Assembly: GCF_014653575.1 (NCBI RefSeq)
Contig: NZ_BNAQ01000002.1
Coordinates: 434,001-498,000, forward strand
Source of the DNA: Sphingomonas glacialis
Lineage (GTDB): Bacteria > Pseudomonadota > Alphaproteobacteria > Sphingomonadales > Sphingomonadaceae
Direction: 5' to 3'
Length of the DNA stretch: 64,000 nt
Within the stretch, counting starts at the first letter, position 1. Every line of letters begins with the position of its first letter. Shown here in pieces: positions 18,436 to 28,271 of this stretch. The notes beneath the pieces were generated by a model, which was given only the letters and a program-made list of their open reading frames with translations, ran no database searches and had not been told where the DNA came from. Position numbers and translations under genes: made by a program.

Positions 18436-20931
18436 ATGAAGCGACTTGCCCTGCTGGTATCTGTGTCCTCCTTCGCCGTGGCGAGCGCCGCTATGGCCCA
18501 AACCGCCACACCGGCAGAGGCCACCTCCACGGCGACGCCGTCGTCGGAGGCGCGCGCCAGCGACCGACAGGCGAGCGCGATAGCCAGCAAGGAATCCTTC
18601 TCCACCGGCGTGGCAAAGGCACGAGATCAGCTCGACAGCGCGACATCGACCAGCATGTTGGACAGCGAGACAATCGTGGATCTTGGGCCACGCGGCGTTC
18701 CAGACCTGCTGCGCTTGATCCCCGGCATTCGCTCTGAAGCGAGCTCCGGCGAAGGATATGGCAATGTGACGATTCGCGGTCTACCGCTGTCGGCCAACGG
18801 TGCAAAATATGCCCAGTTCGAGGAAGATGGCCTGCCCGTCCTTGAATTCGGCGACATCGGCTGGGCCAGCAGCGACGTATTCCTGAGGACCGACCTCAAT
18901 CTTGCCGGCGTGCAGGCGATCCGCGGCGGTTCGGCCTCGACCTTTGCTTCCAATTCGCCAGGCGGCGTGATCAACTTCATCTCGAAGACCGGCGTCACAG
19001 AGGGTGGCACGATCGCAGCGACGGTCGGGCTCGATTTCGAGCGCTATCGCCTGGACTTCGATTACGGCGCCAAGCTGTCGGACACGGTGCGGATGCATAT
19101 CGGCGGCTTCTATCGCCAGGGCGAAGGTCCGCGCGCAGTGGGCTTCGAAGGTGAACGCGGCGTCCAGATCAAGCTGAACATCACCAAGGAATTCACTGGC
19201 GGCTATGTTCGCTTCTACGGCAAATATCTGAACGATCGCACCCCGGCCTACAGCACTGTGCCGGTCACCATCACTGGTAGCAATGCCGATCCGAAATATG
19301 GTGCCGTCGTCGGCTTTGATCCGACGCACGACACGTTGATGTCGAAATATGCGACCACCTTGCTGACGCTCGATGGCACCAATCAGGTGGCGAGCTATGA
19401 TCTGACCGATGGCCAGCACCCGGTCGTCAAGTCGGCTGGCTTCGAGGCGCAGTTCGAGGTCGCCGGATGGACGATCATCGACCGCGCTCGCTATTCGGGC
19501 ATTTCCGGCGGCTTTCGCAGCGCCGAGCAAGTCGTGACCAACACCGCGACCGCAATCGCCACGCAATATGGCGGCGCGGGCGCCACGCTGAGCTATGCCA
19601 ATGGCCCCACTGCCGGTCAGCTCATCACCAACCCCGCTACGCTCAACGGCAACGGATTGCTGGTGCCGATCAATTTCGCCAACCTCGATTTCCGCGGCCT
19701 CGACGATTTCACCAACGACGCGCGCGCCAGCCGTACGTTTGCCATGGGCAAGACCGAACTCACGGTGACCGCCGGGTTCTACAAATCGCGCCAGCAGATC
19801 GACGTCGATTATCTCTGGGGATCCGTCCTGTCCGAGGTCAAGGGCGGCGGCCAGGCGGCCTTGATCAACCTGACCAGCGCCAACGGGACACCGGTTACGC
19901 AGAACGGCTATTATTCGTTCGGCCCGGGGTTCGGTTCGATCGGCCTGGGCCATTTGAGCCTGAAGACGGCGTACAATATCTCTGCGCCGTATGGCTCTGC
20001 CAATTTCAAGGTCGGCAAGCTCTCGCTGGGCGGGAGCCTGCGCTACGATTTCGTCGATGCCAAGGGGAGCTATCGCCGCGCGCCCGGGTATTCGGCGGTC
20101 GACGTGAACGGCGACGGAACGCTCTCTGCGGCGGAAAAGCGTGTTTCGCAATTCAACCTGACGACGGCTTCGCCGCTCGCTTATTCGGCTCGCTATCTCT
20201 CCTATTCGGCCAGCGCGAACTATCGCTTTGCACAGAGCCTGTCCGCCTTCGCGCGCTACAGCCGGGGCGGTCGCGCCAATGCTGACCGCCTCGTCCGCAA
20301 CGGCTTTGTCGATCTGACGACGGGTGACTTGACGAAAAGCAGCGCGGCCGTCGACATCGTCAAACAGCTCGAAGGCGGCGTGAAGTATCGCAATAATGGG
20401 CTGACACTGCAGATCACGGGTTTCTCGGCCAAGGCGGACGACACCAACGCGCTGCGCGGTGTGCCGTTCACGCGTACTTATGATGCCAAGGGCTTCGAGT
20501 TCGAAGGCGAGTTCCAGCGCGGCTGGTTCCGGATCAACACCGGTGCCACCTATACCAACGCCAAGATTTCCGCCGACAATCTGACCCCATCGAACGTCGG
20601 GAACAAGCCGGGTCGCCAGCCGGACTGGATCTTCCAGGCGATCCCCCAGATCACCACCAAGACCTTCAGCGTGGGCGCCGCCTTCATCGGAACGATAAGC
20701 AGCTTTACCGATACGATCAATCGATTACGGCAGCCGGGCTACATCACCACCGATGCCTTTATGCGGTACACTCTGAACGACCGCATGACGGTGTCGGTGA
20801 ACGCGAATAATCTGTTCGACGTGCTCGCGATCGCGGCACTGAACGAGGGGACGATCCCCGCCTCCGGCCTCGGCCTGGCGCGCGTGCTGAACCCTCGCGC
20901 AACGTCGGCAACGATCAGCTTCCGCTTCTGA
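18436..20931 (+). CDS. TonB-dependent receptor, substrate unknown
   Basis: Outer-membrane receptor of 831 residues. The start at 18436 (MKRLALLVSVSSFAVASAAMAQ) gives a clean signal peptide and follows AAGGA. The plug has GVPDLLRLIPGIRSEAS, NVTIRGLPLSANG and IRGGSASTFASNSPGGVINF, and the barrel ends ATISFRF with terminal Phe. No clear TonB box of the EDIVVTG type is seen after the signal peptide. It has an EF-hand-like stretch DVNGDGTLSAAE at about residues 557-568. The gene stands alone between long non-coding stretches that share a repeat, so its partners and substrate cannot be inferred. Confidence 0.85.
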   Translation: MKRLALLVSVSSFAVASAAMAQTATPAEATSTATPSSEARASDRQASAIASKESFSTGVAKARDQLDSATSTSMLDSETIVDLGPRGVPDLLRLIPGIRSEASSGEGYGNVTIRGLPLSANGAKYAQFEEDGLPVLEFGDIGWASSDVFLRTDLNLAGVQAIRGGSASTFASNSPGGVINFISKTGVTEGGTIAATVGLDFERYRLDFDYGAKLSDTVRMHIGGFYRQGEGPRAVGFEGERGVQIKLNITKEFTGGYVRFYGKYLNDRTPAYSTVPVTITGSNADPKYGAVVGFDPTHDTLMSKYATTLLTLDGTNQVASYDLTDGQHPVVKSAGFEAQFEVAGWTIIDRARYSGISGGFRSAEQVVTNTATAIATQYGGAGATLSYANGPTAGQLITNPATLNGNGLLVPINFANLDFRGLDDFTNDARASRTFAMGKTELTVTAGFYKSRQQIDVDYLWGSVLSEVKGGGQAALINLTSANGTPVTQNGYYSFGPGFGSIGLGHLSLKTAYNISAPYGSANFKVGKLSLGGSLRYDFVDAKGSYRRAPGYSAVDVNGDGTLSAAEKRVSQFNLTTASPLAYSARYLSYSASANYRFAQSLSAFARYSRGGRANADRLVRNGFVDLTTGDLTKSSAAVDIVKQLEGGVKYRNNGLTLQITGFSAKADDTNALRGVPFTRTYDAKGFEFEGEFQRGWFRINTGATYTNAKISADNLTPSNVGNKPGRQPDWIFQAIPQITTKTFSVGAAFIGTISSFTDTINRLRQPGYITTDAFMRYTLNDRMTVSVNANNLFDVLAIAALNEGTIPASGLGLARVLNPRATSATISFRF

Positions 20932-21881
20932 CGCGCCGATTTGAATACCGAGGATGCGGAACGGGCGAATCTGATCTGACGATCGATGAGGCTCCGGCGG
21001 GGTTTGATCGGGTATTTCACCTCCGTGAAAACCCTGCAAATGCCCGTGCTTGAAACCGACCGCTCCCGTTCATCGGTGCGGCGGCGGCGCAAAGTTGGCT
21101 GATCATGCTCGGTTGTCTGGGGCTCCGCCCGGTTCTCGGACAGCCGTCCAGGAAATTTGACAGCCCCCTGTTCTCAGAGGGTTGCAAAAGTTGGTGCCCC
21201 ACAGGGGACATGGTTGGGCACGCAGATCATTGAGGAATCTCGATCCTGCGCCGCCCGATCGGACAGCCCGTTACCGATAGGTCGCGATCCAGCGCCTCAT
21301 CCTCGGGCGCCCAGGGTGGATAGCCTAGCGCTTCATCAGGCGTCTAATCCGATTCAGCAGTCGTCCGACCGAGTTCCGGCACATCCGGGCACAGTCCGCG
21401 TCGCGGCGGCGTTGCTCGCCGAGCCGTCCGACCTCGACATACCGGTCAGTCCACGCGACTGACCTTTGGACATCCCCGCGCCTTACCAGCCTGGATTAGC
21501 GAAGGGCTGATTACCACCCATGCCGGGTATCAAGGCACCTGCTCGCCCCATTCACGAAGAGCCGGTTACAGTGAGCGCGACCCGAAAGCCGCCGGTCCGG
21601 TTTCCACCAGATCTGCCGGTTTCTAGCGCCTGATCGCAGTTCGCCGGTTCAACACCAGATCATCAGCAACGGGCGTCGATTCCATTGGCGGTCTTATGAG
21701 GATGACAAAGCCTTAGAAACCTCTGCAATCCCAACCGATTCGTCAGGCCTCATCAGTTCGGAACGCGTCCTGACGCGGCTTGAATCGTTGCAAGACTACG
21801 AGGTGCGATACCAAATTGCGGGTATCACAGGCGTGGATACGCTGGCCTAAGAAACCGTAGTATTTCAATGGTTTGAAATGG
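20932..21881. other. Long non-coding stretch after the receptor
   Basis: About 950 bases without a credible gene on either strand. It holds copy 2 of the diverged repeat (about 21573-21730) and otherwise short frames with no recognisable family. It ends at the tRNA gene. The lack of coding signal on both sides of the receptor suggests decayed or inserted DNA. Confidence 0.6.
21573..21730. repeat. Diverged direct repeat, copy 2
   Basis: Partner of the repeat at 17770-17924, in the same orientation, with a 21-base identical core at 21630-21650. No open frame is conserved between the two copies, so it is not obviously a gene remnant. Confidence 0.6.
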
Positions 21882-21954
21882 TGCCGCTTACAGGACTCGA
21901 ACCTGTGACCCCCGCATTACGAATGCGATGCTCTACCAACTGAGCTAAAGCGGC
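21879..21954 (-). tRNA. tRNA-Thr (CGU)
   Basis: The minus strand folds as a full cloverleaf: acceptor GCCGCTT/AAGCGGC, D-arm GCTC-AGTTGGTA-GAGC, anticodon loop TTCGTAA (anticodon CGT, threonine), T-arm ACAGG-TTCGAGT-CCTGT, discriminator A and encoded CCA. The body is 73 bases plus CCA (21879-21881). No tRNA neighbour is seen. Confidence 0.97.
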
Positions 21955-22150
21955 GTCGCGCCGTTCGGGTGAACGGGTGCGAGGGCGGGCGCTTAACAGG
22001 TGGTTTTCGTGCTGACAAGCCGCTTCGCCCCCTCAGGCGCAATGGCGCGCAAAAAAGCGAGGCTTTACTCCGCGTTTACCACGCGCGGTGCACAAGCCGG
22101 TTAGGACAGTCGCCCGATCGGCGGGGCGGGCCAAATAGGACGGTTGTGCA

Positions 22151-23449
22151 ATGGACAGTGTTCGCGGATTCGGGGACGGTCGCTTCGACAGCGAAGTCGA
22201 GGGCGACGAGATCGACGACACGCCCGTCGACAGCGCGGGAAACGGCGTTGCCGAGACACAGATCGACGTCGGCACCGACGAGCGCCGCATGCACGTTCGC
22301 GCCTATAACCATTGGGTGTCGCTGCTTGGCGGTCGCGCCTATCCCTCGATCGAGGATCTCGACCCCGCCAATATCGCCGATTTCGGCCCGCACAGCGTCC
22401 TGCTCGATTTCTCGCTCGGGATCGAAAACCCGGCGATCGCCTATCTCGGCCGCGCGCTGCGCGAGGAGTGCAGCCTCGATTCGTCGGTGACGCACATCTC
22501 GCAAGTGCCCAGCCGCTCGCTGCTGTCGCGGCTGACCGACCATTATCTGCAGATCATCGCGAATCGCTCGCCGATCGGCTTCGAGGCCGAATTCGTCGGC
22601 GTGCGAGGCCACAACACGCTGTATCGCGGCATCTTGATGCCCTTCTCGTCGGACGACGAATCGATCGACTTCATCTATGGCGTGATTAACTGGAAGGAGT
22701 TGGTCGACGCCGAGACGCAGGCCAAGCTTCACGCCGAAATCGCAGCGGCGGTCAGCAGTGCGCCGATGGCGCCGCCGGCAGCACCGATCTGGGCCGACGG
22801 GCCGAGCGCTGGATTCGATTCGGCGGAAGCCGATGATATCGACGATGCGGCAGCCGCGGCTACCGGCGGCAATCTTGCCGATCAGTTGATGCTTGCGCAG
22901 CAAACCGCCGCCGCGGTGCGCGCTGCAGACGTCCGTGGCCGCGCGACGCTCTATCGTGCGCTCGGGCGGGCGCATGATTTCGCCGCCGCCGCCGATGCCG
23001 ATCCGCAGAGCTACCGCGCGTTGCTCGAATCGGCCGGGATCGTCGTCCAGCTCCGCGCGCCGATGACGCCAGTGGTCAAGCTCGTCTTCGGGTCCGATTA
23101 CGACAAGACGCGGTTGACCGAATATGCCGCGGTGCTGTCCTACGCGCGCCGGATCGACGTCGCGACGGGACAGCTCGGCGAGTTTCTCGAAGGCTTCGAG
23201 GGTGGCATCAAGGGGATCGTCAAAGCCGAACGCGCCGCACGGACGCCCGTCGCCAAACCGCGCGCGAGCAGCGCGGGCTTGCTCGCCTCGCGCCCGACGC
23301 TCGCCAGCGTGGCGATCGAAACCCCGCTCGAGCGCGGCGCTTATGTCGTGCTGCTGGCGCGCGCCAACGATGGCGGAATGCTCGACATCGTCGCGACGCT
23401 TGGAGACGACACGGCGCTGACCGAGCGGGCGATGCGCAGCGCGGTCTGA
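22151..23449 (+). CDS. PAS_5-domain protein next to glutamate dehydrogenase
   Basis: A 432-residue soluble protein. Residues about 45-185 match the PAS_5 family (PF07310): RAYNHWVSLLGGRAYPSIEDL, FGPHSVLLDFSLGIENPAI and the end FIYGVINWKEL. The middle is Ala/Asp-rich and probably disordered. The C-terminal part (about 255-432) has KLVFGSDYDKTRLTEYAAVL with no family I can name. It lies 85 bases before the NAD-GDH gene on the same strand, a pairing I recall from other sphingomonads, so a regulatory or sensory link to glutamate catabolism is possible but unproven. Confidence 0.75.
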   Translation: MDSVRGFGDGRFDSEVEGDEIDDTPVDSAGNGVAETQIDVGTDERRMHVRAYNHWVSLLGGRAYPSIEDLDPANIADFGPHSVLLDFSLGIENPAIAYLGRALREECSLDSSVTHISQVPSRSLLSRLTDHYLQIIANRSPIGFEAEFVGVRGHNTLYRGILMPFSSDDESIDFIYGVINWKELVDAETQAKLHAEIAAAVSSAPMAPPAAPIWADGPSAGFDSAEADDIDDAAAAATGGNLADQLMLAQQTAAAVRAADVRGRATLYRALGRAHDFAAAADADPQSYRALLESAGIVVQLRAPMTPVVKLVFGSDYDKTRLTEYAAVLSYARRIDVATGQLGEFLEGFEGGIKGIVKAERAARTPVAKPRASSAGLLASRPTLASVAIETPLERGAYVVLLARANDGGMLDIVATLGDDTALTERAMRSAV

Positions 23450-23534
23450 CGCGCGCACCGCGCGGCACGACCTCGAAAATTGTGCACCGCCACAAGTCTT
23501 GAGGTCGCGCAGCGTCGGGCGCATAGGGGCCCGC

Positions 23535-26500
23535 ATGGCTAAAACCACGCTGAAATCGCTGTCGGACGCGCTTGCTGCCCGACTGACCAAGGGTGCTCTT
23601 CCGGGCGAAATACAGGGGTTCGGCAAGACCGAGCGAATCGACGCTGCCGCGTTCGTCGCCGCGACTGCCGAGCGGCGCAGTCCCGGCACCGCGAGGATCG
23701 CGCTCGAGCCGCTGCCCGGTACCGACCCGCGCCGCCGGATGCGGCTGGCGATCGTCAATGACGACATGCCCTTCCTCGTCGACTCGATCGCCGCGACGAT
23801 CGGAGCACACGACATTTCGATCGACCGGATCATCCACCCCGTGCTCGGTGTGATTCGCGACGCCGACGGCCAGTTGGTCGACGTCGACGATTCGGGGCCT
23901 GCCGAATCGATGATCTATATCGAGCTCGAACGCGCCGATGCGCGCGAGCGGCGCGATCTGGTGGCCGAGCTCGAACGCAATCTCGCCGATGTCCGCGCCG
24001 CGGTGCAGGACTGGCAGGCGCTGCAGGACGCGATGGCAGCCGACATCGCGACGCTCCCGGCGGGCGAAGGCGCCGAGATGCTCGCCTGGTTGCTCGATCG
24101 CAACTTCACCTTGCTCGGCCACGAACTGTGGCGCGGCACGACCGAGACGACGCTCGGCCTCGCGCGCAATCCGCAGCCGGTGCCGATGCTTGCCGAAGCA
24201 TCGCGCACACTCGCGATCCAGTGGTTCGAAAAGGGTGGCGAGGCGCCGCTGCTGCTCAAGTCCAATCTCATCTCGAGCGTCCATCGCCATCTCCCGCTCG
24301 ATCTTGCCGTCGTGCCGGTGCGCGAGAAGAAGAAGATCGTCGGCGTTTCGATCCATGCCGGGCTGTGGACCAGCAGCGCGCTCAACGCCGCGCCGCAGGA
24401 TGTGCCCGTGCTGCGCAAGCATCTGGCCGCGCTTGAGCAGAAGTTCGGCTTCGATCCCAAGGGGCATACCGGCAAGGCGCTGACGCACGCGCTCGCCGCG
24501 CTGCCGCATGATCTGATCACCGCCTTCACCCCCGAAGCGCTCGAAGAGGTCGCGCTCACCGCGATGTCGCTGGCGGACCGCCCGCGGCCGAAATTGGTCC
24601 TGGTGCGCAGCGTGCTCGGGCGGCATCTGTTCGCCTTCGTCTGGCTGCCGCGCGACGACCTGACCACCGCGCGGCGCATCGCGATCGGGGACATGCTGGT
24701 CGAGGCGGCGCATGGCGGGCTGCTCAACTGGGCGATCGCGATGGACGACGTCACCGCGCTCATCCGTTTCACGATCGACGTGCGCGGCGGCGGGGTGATG
24801 CCCGATACGGCGACGCTCGATGCGCGGATCGCGCGGATGGTGCGCGGCTGGGTGCCTGCGGTTGAGGCTGCGCTTGCCGATTTGGTCGAGCCGGCGCGCG
24901 CCACGCGGCTTGCGTTGCGCCATGCAACCACCTTCCCGGCGGGCTATCGCGCCGCCAACACCGCCGAGGAAGCCGCGCAGGACATCATCCGCCTCGCGCG
25001 GCTCGAGAACGCCGAGGACCGGTCGGTGCGGATGTACCGCGACGCACACGGCGCGGCGCGGTTGAAGATCTACCGCCAGGGCGGCGCGCTGGCACTGTCC
25101 GACGCGGTCCCGGTGCTCGAGAATTTCGGCTTCCGCGTGATCGAGGAGTTGCCGACCGCGCTTGCCGATGACGAGCAGGGCTTCGTGCATGAATTCCTCG
25201 TCGAGGCGGCGGGCGTGCGGCTTTCGGCCGATACGACGGTGCTCGAGGATGCGATCCAGGCGGTGCTCGAGGGCAAGGCCGAGAATGACGCGTTCAACCG
25301 GCTGATCGTCGATGCCGCGATGGCGCCGGCGTCGGTGCTGCTGTTCCGCGCGTGGTTCCGCTATCTGCGCCAGGCCGGGCTGACCTATGGTCTCGTCACC
25401 GTGGTCGATGCGCTGCGGCGTGCGCCGAAGGTCGCCGCGGCGCTGATCGAGCGTTTCGCCGCTGCGCACGATCCGGCGCGCGCGCGCTCAGGCGTCGAGG
25501 CCGCCGATGCGGCGATCGACACCGGGCTCGACGCGGTCTCGGCGATCGACGACGATCGCATCCTGCGCAGCTTGCGCAGCGTGATCGCAGCGACGCTGCG
25601 CACGAACGCGTTTGCCTCAGCCGGGCAGATCGCGCTCGCGTTCAAGCTCGACAGCCACCTCATCCCCGGCCTCCCCGCCCCCGTGCCGTGGCGCGAGATC
25701 TGGGTCTATTCACCGCGCGTCGAGGGCATCCATTTGCGCGCCGGCCCGGTCGCGCGCGGGGGCCTGCGCTGGTCCGACCGACGCGACGATTTCAGGACGG
25801 AAATTCTCGGGCTGATGAAGGCGCAGCGCGTCAAGAACGCCGTGATCGTGCCGACCGGCGCGAAGGGCGGCTTCTACCCCAAGCAGCTCCCGTCGGCGTC
25901 GAACCGCGACGCGTGGCTCGCCGAGGGGACCGAGAGCTACCGCGTTTTCATCCGCACGCTGCTGTCGATCACCGACAATATCGTCGAGGGCGCGGTGGTG
26001 CACCCCGCCGACGTCGTGATCCATGACGGCGACGATCCCTATTTCGTCGTCGCCGCCGACAAGGGCACCGCGACCTTCTCCGACGTCGCCAATGCGATCG
26101 CGCTCGAGCACAATTTCTGGCTCGGCGATGCGTTCGCGAGTGGTGGATCGGTCGGCTACGATCACAAGGCGATGGGGATCACTGCCAAGGGCGCGTGGGT
26201 CAGCGTCCAGCGCCACTTCGCCGAGCGCGGCATCGACGTGCAAACGCAACCGATTCGCGTCGTCGGCTGCGGCGACATGTCGGGCGACGTGTTCGGCAAC
26301 GGCATGCTGCTCAGCCAGACATTGAAGATCGTCGCGGCGTTCGACCATCGCCACATCTTCCTCGATCCCGACCCCGATCCTGCGAAGAGCTGGGCCGAGC
26401 GCGCGCGCATGTTCGCCCTCCCCCGCTCGTCATGGGCGGATTACGACGCGTCGGTCATCTCGAAGGGCGGCGGCGTGTTCGCGCGCACCGACAAGGTGAT

Positions 26501-28139
26501 CAAGCTCTCCAAGCAGATCCGCGCCGCGCTCGGCATCGAGGCGAGCGAGATCGAGCCCGGTGCGCTGATTTCGCTGATCCTCAAGGCTCCGGTCGACCTG
26601 ATCTGGTTCGGCGGCATCGGCACCTATGTGAAGGCGCGCGCCGAGAACAACATCGCGGTCGGCGACCCCGCGAACGACCGGCTGCGCGTCGATGCGGAGG
26701 ACCTGCGCGCCACCGCGATCGGCGAAGGCGCGAACCTGGGCGTCACGCAGGCCGCGCGCATCGCCTTTTCGGCGCGTGGTGGACGGATCAACACCGACTT
26801 CATCGACAATTCGGCAGGCGTCGATTGCTCGGATAACGAGGTCAACATCAAGATCGCGCTCAACCGCGAGATGATCGAGGGCCGGCTTGGCTATGAGAAG
26901 CGCAACACCTTCCTCGCGAGCATGACCGACGACGTCGCGCACATCGTGCTCGAGGACAATCGCCTGCAGACGCTCGCTTTGTCGATCGCCGAGGCTGACG
27001 GCGCGCGCGACGTGCCGAGCTATGTCCGGCTGATCGAGATCTTCGAGGCGAGCGGTTCGCTCGACCGCGTCGTCGAAGGGCTGGCGGGCAATGACGATCT
27101 GCTGCGCCGCTCGGCCGAAGGGCGCGGGCTTACGCGACCCGAGCTCGCCGTGCTGCTGGCAACCGCCAAGCTCGCGCTGCAGGCCGCGATCGAGCGGTCG
27201 GATCTGGGGGCGGATGCCGAACTCCTGCCCGATCTCCACGCCGCCTTCCCGCCGGCGATGCGCAAGAAGTTCGCGAGCGCAATCGACCAGCATCGCCTCC
27301 GCGGCGAGATCATCGCGACCAAGCTTGCCAACCGGATCGTCAACCGGATGGGCGTGCTCTATCCCTTCGAGCTCGCCGAGGAAGAGGGCGCGGCGATGAG
27401 CGACATCGCGGCGAACTTCGTCGTCGCCGAACGGCTGTTCGACCTGCCCGAATTGTGGCGCGAGATCGAGACCGCCGAGATGCCCGAAGCGGCGCGGATC
27501 GCGCTGTTCGACGAGGTCGCGGTGGCGACGCGCTCGCAGATCGCCGATCTGTTGCGCGTCACGCGCGGCGGCAGCCGTCCGGGTGACGTGCTCGCGCGGC
27601 TGTCGAAGGGCATTCGCGAACTCGATAAGCAGACCAAGGCGCTGCTGCTCGAGGAAGCGAGTGCGCAGAGCGCGCGGATCGCCGCGACGCTCGAGACCGC
27701 AGGCGCGCCGGGCAAATTGGTGCAGAAGGTCGTGCGGCTGTTCGAGCTCGATGGTGCGGTCGGGCTGGCCGATCTCGGCGAGCGGCTCGGGATCGACGAG
27801 GCGGTGCTGACGCGCGCCTTCACGCGGCTGGGGCAAGCGCTGGGTCTCGACTGGGCGCAGGCCAATGCCGCGCGGATCGCCTCGAGCGACCCGTGGGAGC
27901 GGTTGCTGATCGCAGGGCTGGCGCGCGATTTCCAGCAGCTGCGGCTCGAGTTCCTCGGTCGCGGCGCGAACGGGAACGGGAGCGATCCGCAGGCGCTGGT
28001 CGAAGGCTGGCTGGCGGAGAATGCCGGCCGCGTCGCGCAGTTCAAGGCGGTGATCGATCGCGCGCGGCTTGCGCCGGCGCCGAATGCGGCGATGCTGGCG
28101 CAGATCGCGGGCCAGGCGCGCGTTCTGCTGGGCCGGTAG
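23535..28139 (+). CDS. NAD-specific glutamate dehydrogenase, large type
   Basis: Very large GDH (1534 residues, the L_1500 or 180-kDa class) that oxidises glutamate to 2-oxoglutarate and ammonia with NAD+. A long regulatory N-terminal part with ACT-like segments (MRLAIVNDDMPFLVDSIAAT) is followed by the catalytic core: GGLRWSDRRDDFRTEILGLMKAQ and VKNAVIVPTGAKGGF hold the substrate-binding Lys and Asp region, and VVGCGDMSGDVFGNGML is the NAD fold. The C-terminal ~500 residues are helical. The ATG at 23535 gives the family start MAKTTLKSLSDALAARL. It probably feeds amino-acid carbon into the TCA cycle in the cytoplasm. Confidence 0.95.
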   Translation: MAKTTLKSLSDALAARLTKGALPGEIQGFGKTERIDAAAFVAATAERRSPGTARIALEPLPGTDPRRRMRLAIVNDDMPFLVDSIAATIGAHDISIDRIIHPVLGVIRDADGQLVDVDDSGPAESMIYIELERADARERRDLVAELERNLADVRAAVQDWQALQDAMAADIATLPAGEGAEMLAWLLDRNFTLLGHELWRGTTETTLGLARNPQPVPMLAEASRTLAIQWFEKGGEAPLLLKSNLISSVHRHLPLDLAVVPVREKKKIVGVSIHAGLWTSSALNAAPQDVPVLRKHLAALEQKFGFDPKGHTGKALTHALAALPHDLITAFTPEALEEVALTAMSLADRPRPKLVLVRSVLGRHLFAFVWLPRDDLTTARRIAIGDMLVEAAHGGLLNWAIAMDDVTALIRFTIDVRGGGVMPDTATLDARIARMVRGWVPAVEAALADLVEPARATRLALRHATTFPAGYRAANTAEEAAQDIIRLARLENAEDRSVRMYRDAHGAARLKIYRQGGALALSDAVPVLENFGFRVIEELPTALADDEQGFVHEFLVEAAGVRLSADTTVLEDAIQAVLEGKAENDAFNRLIVDAAMAPASVLLFRAWFRYLRQAGLTYGLVTVVDALRRAPKVAAALIERFAAAHDPARARSGVEAADAAIDTGLDAVSAIDDDRILRSLRSVIAATLRTNAFASAGQIALAFKLDSHLIPGLPAPVPWREIWVYSPRVEGIHLRAGPVARGGLRWSDRRDDFRTEILGLMKAQRVKNAVIVPTGAKGGFYPKQLPSASNRDAWLAEGTESYRVFIRTLLSITDNIVEGAVVHPADVVIHDGDDPYFVVAADKGTATFSDVANAIALEHNFWLGDAFASGGSVGYDHKAMGITAKGAWVSVQRHFAERGIDVQTQPIRVVGCGDMSGDVFGNGMLLSQTLKIVAAFDHRHIFLDPDPDPAKSWAERARMFALPRSSWADYDASVISKGGGVFARTDKVIKLSKQIRAALGIEASEIEPGALISLILKAPVDLIWFGGIGTYVKARAENNIAVGDPANDRLRVDAEDLRATAIGEGANLGVTQAARIAFSARGGRINTDFIDNSAGVDCSDNEVNIKIALNREMIEGRLGYEKRNTFLASMTDDVAHIVLEDNRLQTLALSIAEADGARDVPSYVRLIEIFEASGSLDRVVEGLAGNDDLLRRSAEGRGLTRPELAVLLATAKLALQAAIERSDLGADAELLPDLHAAFPPAMRKKFASAIDQHRLRGEIIATKLANRIVNRMGVLYPFELAEEEGAAMSDIAANFVVAERLFDLPELWREIETAEMPEAARIALFDEVAVATRSQIADLLRVTRGGSRPGDVLARLSKGIRELDKQTKALLLEEASAQSARIAATLETAGAPGKLVQKVVRLFELDGAVGLADLGERLGIDEAVLTRAFTRLGQALGLDWAQANAARIASSDPWERLLIAGLARDFQQLRLEFLGRGANGNGSDPQALVEGWLAENAGRVAQFKAVIDRARLAPAPNAAMLAQIAGQARVLLGR

Positions 28140-28154
28140 CAGCCCTCCACAACC

Positions 28155-28248
28155 GTCACCCCGGACCTGTTCCGGGGTCCACCGGGATGCGCGACCTGCC
28201 TTGGCAGTTCGTGCGGCACGGTGGACCCCGGGACGAGCCCGGGGTGAC
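28155..28248. repeat. REP-like palindromic repeat
   Basis: Long inverted repeat: GTCACCCCGGACCTGTTCCGGGGTCCACCG pairs, with mismatches, against CGGTGGACCCCGGG-CCGGGGTGAC across a 30-base centre, and each arm also holds its own small palindrome. A single-arm relative lies at 39739-39767. It separates the GDH gene from the opposing iron operon and may stabilise or end both transcripts. Confidence 0.75.
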
Positions 28249-28271
28249 GTTTCAGAAGTAGGCCAGCCAGA

